Source: Lojkania enalia (taxonomy: Eukaryota > Ascomycota > Dothideomycetes > Pleosporales). From it: DNA of 64,000 nucleotides. The stretch covers positions 23,966 through 87,965 of the forward strand of contig ML986717.1 of the NCBI GenBank assembly GCA_010094045.1, given 5' to 3'. Position 1 is the first letter of the stretch. Every line of letters begins with the position of its first letter. Positions 56,052 through 64,000 of this stretch are shown piece by piece. Position numbers and translations under genes: made by a program. The notes below the pieces were generated by a model. That model did not search any database, was not told the DNA's origin, and worked only from the letters and a program-made list of their open reading frames with translations.

Positions 56052-58413
56052 AGAAATCGTTCTATAAAAAGCTTTATATATAATCTTATCTTAAAGCTTT
56101 TTACTTATCTTATCTTACCCTTAGTTCTACTTCTTTTCCCTTCCGTATATAGTTGTATACTCCCTTATAAGTAGCTTAGTAGTTCTTCTATATCCTTTTA
56201 TATAAGACCTATAGGTATTAATAGAATTCTTAGGTCTTTAATCCTCTATATATTCTTATATACCTCTAAATAGATTCGTACCGTATTTAGACCTATTATT
56301 TTACCTATACTATTATATTATATAGAAGAACTAAATACTATTAATAATAGCCTTTTTAATAATATTGTATTAATTATTTATTTAAATATATCTAAGTTTA
56401 AAATATACCTAATTTAATTTAGATTATAATACTTATATACTATTATATTAAATTATTTAGTTACTTAAATAGGATTTTAGAGACCTTTTATTAATTAAAG
56501 CCTTTAAGTTTAAAACTTCCTATCTCTTATAATTAAAATTGCCTTTAGAAAAGCTGTATAGAATACGCCTAGGTAGAAACTTAGAGACTACTAATAACCT
56601 ATTAGAATTAGAGGTAACTGCTAATATTTAACTATAATTTACCTTCTAATTTCTATACTAGAACTGATATATATATAAGTTATAATAAGAGTAAGCTTCT
56701 ATCTATATATATAGAATAACTATTACCTTTTATAAGGGGCTCTATAACAGGCGGACCTCTTTCTATAGAGCCTATAATAAAGAACCTATCTAATTTAGAG
56801 GGAAATTAGAGTAAACTAACCTTTAAAAAATAAATTACAATTTTATAAGAGAAGATTATATGCTTAATATAATAGAGAACTGTTAGTTCTAATTAACCTC
56901 TATAAACTACTAAATTAGAACCGATAATATACTAAGAAACTTTTATAACTTCTCTAGTAAGAAACCTCTTAGCTACTCCTAAGCCCTTTTAAGCCTACCT
57001 TATTAAATATACGCCTAAGATTAAAAGCTTTATAGATAGTAGTAAACTTATATTTAAATAATAGTAAGCCTTAATCTTAAACTAATTTAAGATTAATATA
57101 GATTACTATCCGATAGAATATATACGTATAGTATTAGTATAAGGATATACCTCTAGTACTATAAAAGGGTATCTAGAGCTAAAATACCTAGCTAAATTAG
57201 ACTAGTATCGGTTTAAGAATGCTAAAGAAATAATTTCGCTTCTATAATCGTATTTTATTATAGGTAATAAAGAGATAGAGGTGTAATAGGTGTTTTAAAT
57301 CCTAAGGATAAATAAGAGAGAAATATTCCTAACTTTTAAAGCTCGCTTTATTAATATAACTATTAGAGGATCTATATTCTAATCTAAGTAGTTCTTCTAC
57401 CTATAGAATAAGATTCTCTCCAGCCTAAAGATACTAAACCTTAGCTTTAAGCTTATATAAAAAGGCTCTTTTAATACTATAGTCGTCTACTTAACAGCCT
57501 ATAATATAAAAAGGAGAAGCGTTTCTAACCTTCTAGAATAAACTGCTAGCTTATAGGTTGTAGCTAAAATAAATTTAGATTAGTACTAGAAGGTTTCTAA
57601 GAGTTTATTTAAAATAACCTATAATCTAATACTACTCTAATCTACTCTAGTATTAATACCTTATTCTACTATAATCGCTTTCTAACTATCTAGTAAAACT
57701 CTTGCATCTGAAAGATATATAACCCTAGATAATTATTATAATTATAGTAAACTAGGATACTTTATAAATAAATATATAGTCTTTAGAGTATAAAAAATAG
57801 AGGTTAAATAAGAGAAAATTAAGAAAGAAGAGTTTTTAGACGCAAGTAAGTACTATCTAGATAGTTTTTAGGTGGGAAATAGAGACGTTTAAGAAAACTC
57901 TCCGTTCTAGGCTTAAATAAGTATAACTTATTAAATATTAATTTATCGTATTTATTTAGAGAAAAGTACTTCTAAATCTCTACTATTCTATATTTAAAAG
58001 GTATTAATATATAACTAAACGCCCTTATTAATATAAACGCTTAAAGCTTTCTATTCCTTAATTCTATAGTAGCTAAATTACTCTCTTAAGCCCTATATAT
58101 GTCGATATAGTACTTACCCTTTAAAATTACCGTTAAAGGTTTTTAGGACCGAATTTAAACCCTAGTTAATTAGTATATCTACTTATACCTATAAATTAAT
58201 AGAAGAACTATCTAAAACTACCTATTTATTATTATAGATCTAGGTACTTAGAATTATATTATTAGTATTAAATAGTTATATTATTTTCAACTCCAGCTAG
58301 ATACGGATAAAAATCGGATTATATAGCCCTCTAAGTATTCTACTACTTATAATTCTTTACCTCCTCTTCTTATATAATTAATTCAGCTAGTATATAATAA
58401 GAAGATAGAACTG
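56052..58413 (+). repeat. Tandem duplication of the gag-protease part, copy 1
   Basis: Matches 58424-60785 at an offset of about 2372 bp, nearly collinear, with differences that are almost all C/T or G/A. It ends after a TATATAATAAGAAGATAGA sequence and does not continue into pol. It carries the decayed zinc knuckle and a protease-like IDLGT stretch near 58240. Confidence 0.8.
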
Positions 58414-58423
58414 TAATAATGCA

Positions 58424-60785
58424 AAGAAATTATTCTACGAAAAGCTTTATATATAACCTTATCCTAAAGCTTTTCGCTTATCTTATCCTACCCCTAGTTT
58501 TACCCCTTTTCCCTTCTATATATAGTTGTATACTCCCTTATAAGTAGCTTAGTAGTTCTTCTATATCCTTTCGTATAAGGCCTATAGGTGTTAATAGAAT
58601 TCTTAGGTCCCTAATCTTCTATATACTCTTATATACCTCTAAGTGGATTTGTATTATATTTAGACCTATTATCTTACCTATACTATTACATTATATAGAA
58701 GAACTTAATATTACTAGTAACAGCCTCTTTAATAATATCGTATTAATTGTTTATTTAAATACGTCTAAGTTTAAAATACGCCTAATTTAATTTAGATTAT
58801 AATATTTATATACTATTATATTAAATTATTTAGTTACCTAGATAGAATCTTAAAGACCTTCTATTAACTAAAGCCTTTAGGTTTAGAACTTCCTATCCCC
58901 TACAATTAGAATTACCTTTAGAAAAGCCGCGTAGAGTACGCCTAGGTAGAAACTTAGAGACTACTAATAACCTATTAGAATTAGAGGCAACCGCCGATAT
59001 CTAACTATAATTTACTTTCTAATTCCTATACTAGAACTAATATACGCGTAAGTCGTAGTAAGAATAAGCTTCTATCTACGCGTGTAGAACAACTATTACC
59101 TCCTATAGGGGGCCTTGCAACGGCAGACCCCTCTCTATAAAGCCTATAATAAAGAACCTATCTAATTTAGAGGGAAATTAGAGTAAACTAACCCTTAAGA
59201 AATAAATCGTAATTTTATAGGAGGAGATCGTATACTTAATATAATAGAGAACTATTAGTTCTAATTAACCTCTATAAACCACCGAATTAGAACTAATAAT
59301 ATACTAAGAAATTTTTGCAACTCCTCTAGTAAGAAACTTCTTAGCTACTCATAAGCCCCTTTAAGTCTACCTTACTAAACGTACGCCTAAGATTAAAAGC
59401 TTTATAGATAGTAACGAACCTATATTTAAATAATAGTAAGCCTCGATCCTAGACCGACTTAAGATTAATATAGATTACTATTAGATAGAGCGTATATATA
59501 TAGCGTTAATATAGGGATATACCTCTAGTACTATAAAAGGGTATCTAGAGCTAAAATACCTAGCCGAATCGGACTAGTATTAGTTTAAGAATGCTAAAGA
59601 AATAATTTTACTTCTACGATCGTATTTTATTATAGGTAATAAAGAGATAGAGGCGCGATAGGTATTTTAAGTCCTAAGGATAAATAAGAAAGAAGTATTT
59701 CTAACTTTTAAAGCTCGCTTTATTAGTACAGCTATTAGAGGATCTATATCCTAATCTAAGTAGTTCTTCTACCTATAGAATAAGATTCTCCCCAGCCTAA
59801 AGATACTAAACCTTAGCTTTAAGCTTATATAGAAAAGCTCTTTTAATACTATAGTCGCCTACTTAACAGCTTATAATATAGAAAGAAAGAGTATTCCTAA
59901 CCTTCTAGAACGAACTATTAACCTATAGGTTGCAGCTAAAATAAATTTAGATTAGTACTAGAAGGCTTTTAAAAGTTTATCTAAGGTAACCTATAATCTA
60001 ATACTACCTTAATCTACTCTAGTATTAATACCTTATTCTACTATAATTACTCTCTAACTACCTAGTAAGACTCTTATACCTGAAAGATATACTACTCTAG
60101 ATAATTACTATAATTATAGTAAACTAGGATACTTCGTGAATAAATATATAGTTCTTAAAGTATAAGAGATAGAGGTTAAATAAGAGAAGATTAAGGAAGA
60201 AGAGTTCTTAGATATAAGTAAGTACTACCTAGATAGTTCTTAGGTAGGAAATAGAGACGCTTAAGAAAAGTCTCTATCTTAGACTTAAGTAAGTATAATT
60301 TATTAAATATTAATTTATCGTATTTATTTAGAGGAAAGTACTTTTAAATCCCTACTATTCTATATTTAAAAGGCGTTAGTATACAACTAAACGCTCTTGT
60401 TAATACTAGTACTTAAGGCTTCTTATTTCTTAATTCTATAGTAGCTAGATTACTCTTTTAAGCTCTATATATATTAGTATAGTACTTACCCTTTAAAATT
60501 ACTATTAAAGGTTTTTAGGACTAAATCTAAACCCTAGTTAATTAGTATATCTACTTACACCTGTAAATTAATAGGAGAACTATCTAAAACTACCTATTTA
60601 TTATTATAAATCTAAGTACTTAAGATTGTATTATTAGTATTAAATAGTTATATTATTTTTAACTCCAGCTAGATATAGATAAGAATTAGATTATATAGCC
60701 TTTTAAGTATCCTGCTACTTATAATCTTTTACCTCCTCTTCTTATATAATTAACTTAGCTAGTATACAATAAGAAGGTAGAGCTA
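58424..60785 (+). repeat. Tandem duplication of the gag-protease part, copy 2
   Basis: Second copy, which continues into the pol region of the element. It keeps somewhat more C and G than copy 1 (for example CGCG and CCCC blocks near 58925 and 59050), so the two copies were mutated to different degrees. Confidence 0.8.
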
Positions 60786-63700
60786 GATATCTAGCGACGC
60801 GATACTCTATAGAAAAAGAACTAGTATTAGTAGTCCTACAGTCTAACTATCTATTATATTAAGGGTCTACTAAGACTACTAAAACTATATTAGTCTCTTA
60901 TAGCTTATAGTTTAAATAAGCTCGAAGCTTCTATATACCCGTATATAATAAAGTCCAAACCCAATCCGAAGAAAGTTTATTCTCCTATTATCACTCTTAT
61001 CTTAGCTAATACTTTCTACTTTAATATAAAGAGGAAAGAGAACGAGTTTTTCTCTACATCTCTATACAAAATCGAGTAGCTAATTAAAGATAAGTAAGCC
61101 CTAGAGCTAGAAAACGAGGCTGAAAACAAAGTACTAGTAAATTTCTAATTACTATCCGAATACTATAAGTATTAGGATATATTTAGTAAAACTATAGCTT
61201 ATTAATTACCGGAATACTACTCTTACGATTATAAGATTATTCTTATAGAACCCCTCCCTAATAGTTACAGCCCGTTATATAAGTAGAATATTAAGGAGCT
61301 GGAAGTAACTAAGAAGTATATTATAGATAATCTATAGTATGGGTATATTAAGTAGAGTTAGAGCCTCTTTATATTTCTAATTCTTTGCGTCTATAAACCT
61401 AATAGCGACCTACGTATTTGCGTAGATTATTATAAACTTAATACTCTTACCTATAAAAATGTATATCTAATATTATATATAGATAAACTCTTATCTAAAC
61501 CTATTAAAGTAGCGATTTTTATTAAGTTTAATATTTGTACAGCCTTTAATAAGATTAGAATAGACCCTAGTTCTAAGAAATATACTACCTTTCAGACTCG
61601 ATATAGAACCTATAAGTATAAAGTTCTACCTTTTAGATTATATAATAGTCTAGCAACTTACTAGTACTATATAAACGACGTACTAATTAACTATCTAGAT
61701 AACTTCTGTATCGCTTACCTAGATAATATTCTTATCTATTCTAAAGATAAGGCGATATATGCTATCTACGTTAAAAAAGTTCTTAAGAGATTATATTAAA
61801 TAGGGTTATAAGTTAATATTAAGAAGAGTAAATTCTATATTACCCGAACTAAATACCTTCGCTATATCCTCTTAAATAAAGGCCTTAAGGTTGATCTAGA
61901 GAAGGTAGAAGTACTATATAACTAGTAGCTACCTACTACTATAATAGGTGTAAAATTCTTCTTAAGTTTTACTAGATTCTATTAATAGTTTGTACCAGAA
62001 TTCTCGCGTATTATAAAGCTAATTATTGTACTATAGAACCCTACAACTCCTTTTGTATAGACTTTAGAATGTAATATTACTTTTAAGAAATTAAAGTCAG
62101 CCCTATTAAATATACCTACTCTCTACTATTTTAACCCTATATTAGAAATAAAAATGGAAACTAATACCTCTAATAGAGTAGTTGTAGGAGTACTATTATA
62201 GAAACATCCTAACGGAAAATAGTACCCTATAATATTCTATAGTAAGATTCTATCCGGTTCGGAATTAAACTGGAAAATCTATAATAAGGAACTATTTGTA
62301 ATCGTTACTACGTTTAAGTAATAGAGGGTAGAACTTACTTTAGTAGCTACTAAGACTCTAGTATATACTAATTATTGCTTACTTAAATATTTTATAATTA
62401 TAAAGGTACTTAATACTTGTTAAATTTATTAGACCGAGGAATTAGCTTAGTATTAGTTCCGAATCGAATATACCCTAGGTAAGAATAATACTAGAATAGA
62501 TATCCTTAGTTGTTGCGAATAAGATGTAGAAAACTTAAAAGTAGCTTAAACTAATAACTAGTTAAGAGTTCTACTTAGACTATATTAACTTCACCCTTAA
62601 ATTAATACCGAATTAGCCTAGTTCTATATTATCTAAATAATAACTTAAGCGGTTATACTAAATATTATTAAAGGCTAGGAGTAGATTATATTACTAGACT
62701 CTCTAGAGTTAATTAATATATTACTATAGGAAAACCGAGCCTCCTTTATATAAGAATATATACTTCTACCTCGTAAGTATTAGATAGAGAATAGACTACT
62801 CCTCTACGATAATTGCTTATATATTCTATTAGATTTAGGCTTTTATACGCGACTTATATAAGAGGCTTATAATTAAATATCCTCTATATACCTAAGTGCT
62901 ACTAAAACCTATTAGTTACTATCCTGGAAGTACTACTAGAAGGGTATAGAGGCTACTTATAAACGATATATACGGAATTATATTCTATACTATAAAGCTT
63001 ATCTAATATAAACTTAAACCCTAGGTTTTATCTACCTACTTCCTATACTAAATTAACTAATATAGCACCTATATATTAACTTTAAAGATTTCTCTATAGA
63101 TAAGTCTAGATATAATTAGATTATAGTAGTAATTAATCGCCTATCTAAATAAGCGGTATCTATCCCCTACTATTATATAATTAACGTAAGGGGAATAGCC
63201 GAATTATTTATTTAATAGATATACCACTTTAGCTATACGCCCGAAACTATTATTTTAGACTAAGGACCTTAGTTTATATCTAGTTTCTAGTCCAAATTCT
63301 ACCGTATTTTAGGCGTAAAGATTAAACTATCTACTACTTATTATAAAGAGACTAACGGATAGATAGAGATTATAAATAAGTATATCGATCAGAGATTACG
63401 CTCTTTCGTATCCTTCTACTAGAATAACTAGAGTTCTCTATTACCTATAATTAACCGAGTATAAATAACTCTACTCTATATAACTATCAGAATATCTCTA
63501 TATTAGATCCTATATAGATTTAAGCCCTATTAGAGTTAGGATTAAAAATATTCTATTAATTCTATTACTGTAATAGATAAATTAAATTATAAAAACGTTT
63601 TAGCTCTAGTAACTCGTATATATACAGCCTAAGAAACTGTAAAGGCTAATATTAAGAAGGCTTAGAATCGTATATAATCTATTATTAACTATTATTAGCA

Positions 63701-64000
63701 ACTAATTAATTAGTAGATTAGTAATATAGTCTACCTAAATACTAAAAACCTTACAGTCTAGAGACTAAGCTGAAAGCTATCCAATTAATAGAAGGGTCTT
63801 TTTAAAGTACTAGAATAGGTTAAAAACTTATACTATTTATAGCTACTTCTAGAGTTAAAAATATATAATATCTTCGCATTAAACCTACTATATAAAAACC
63901 TCTAGGACCCTCTACTAAGATAAGAAGCTCTAAAACCACCCGCTATCGCTATTAAGGGGGTAGAAGAGTAGGAGGTTAAGGAAATACTAGCTAGTAAGCT
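60786..64000 (+). pseudogene. Decayed pol (RT-RNase H-integrase-chromodomain)
   Basis: Plus-strand frame with many TAG/TAA stops, mostly where Gln or Trp codons are expected, as RIP produces. Recognisable segments are the RT palm (VDYYKLN at about 61420-61445, YLDNIL at about 61710-61735), RNase H, the integrase core and the chromodomain start at the window edge. Not functional. Confidence 0.8.

Larger units (their letters stand above)
56052..64000 (+). mobile_element. RIP-degraded Ty3/gypsy chromovirus-type retrotransposon, truncated by window end
   Basis: Extreme AT- and TpA-rich sequence full of stops, but gag-pol order can be followed on the plus strand. A degenerate CCHC knuckle (cysteines turned to Tyr) appears near 57730-57780 and again near 60100-60160. 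Reverse transcriptase follows at about 61200-62100 with VDYYKLN and CIAYLDNILIYSK (YLDD box decayed to YLDN), then RNase H near 62150 (METNTSN), integrase at about 62950-63600 with INRLSK and ILD*GP*FIS, and a chromodomain-like end at about 63940-63990 (EVKEILASK). The order RT-RNaseH-integrase-chromodomain identifies a chromovirus. AT-rich decay begins at about 55930. No intact LTR could be delimited, and the 3' end lies outside. Confidence 0.85.

Noticed and set aside
1..64000. CRISPR arrays, bacterial operons, Shine-Dalgarno sites and plasmid origins
   Set aside because: No regularly spaced direct repeats; intron structure shows a eukaryotic nuclear sequence.

Overview
The window looks like nuclear DNA of a filamentous ascomycete (Pezizomycotina; the class cannot be fixed from sequence alone). 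The evidence is short introns of about 48-114 nt with GT..AG ends and CTAAY-like branch points, no operon structure, typical mould families (GH2 glycosidase, fucose-lectin-like membrane protein, rhodopsin-domain protein, DHA1 and sugar MFS carriers, vanillyl-alcohol-oxidase-type flavoenzyme, arylamine N-acetyltransferase, AsaB/GA4-desaturase-like oxygenase), and an 8 kb AT-rich retrotransposon carrying the transition-type decay expected of repeat-induced point mutation (RIP).

Layout. 0.7-4.9 kb: a GH2 glycoside hydrolase convergent with a membrane-anchored lectin-like protein. 4.9-6.9 kb: nothing recognised. 6.9-10.1 kb: a divergent pair, a possible gasdermin-like protein (weak call) and a TPR-repeat protein. 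11.7-15.1 kb: a CAX-type Ca2+/H+ antiporter gene with one in-frame stop, then a rhodopsin-domain membrane protein on the other strand. 15.1-18.2 kb: an ORF desert. 18.2-21.8 kb: a DHA1 MFS transporter and a Ser/Pro-rich single-pass membrane protein. 21.8-26.3 kb: mostly gene-free, with one copy of a 150-bp dispersed repeat. 26.3-31.3 kb: a hypothetical gene, the VAO-type oxidase and a coiled-coil protein. 31.3-42.1 kb: gene-poor, with a 272-aa hypothetical protein and a strand-skewed GC-rich island at 36.5-39.4 kb. 42.1-48.0 kb: the N-acetyltransferase, a decayed gene copy and a 733-aa basic protein. The last two and the 272-aa protein seem to share a C-terminal domain I do not recognise. 48.9-49.9 kb: a frameshifted membrane-protein gene. 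52.9-55.8 kb: the AsaB-like oxygenase and a sugar/inositol transporter whose 5' end is damaged. 55.9-64.0 kb: a RIP-degraded Ty3/gypsy chromovirus with a tandem duplication of its 5' (gag-protease) part, running off the window end.

The genes do not form an obvious pathway. The picture is a gene-poor, transposon-bordered accessory region in which several genes are decaying (antiporter stop, 44 kb copy, 49 kb frameshifts, transporter 5' exon). Exon structures below were worked out by hand from splice consensus plus reading frame. Start codons are ATG unless stated.
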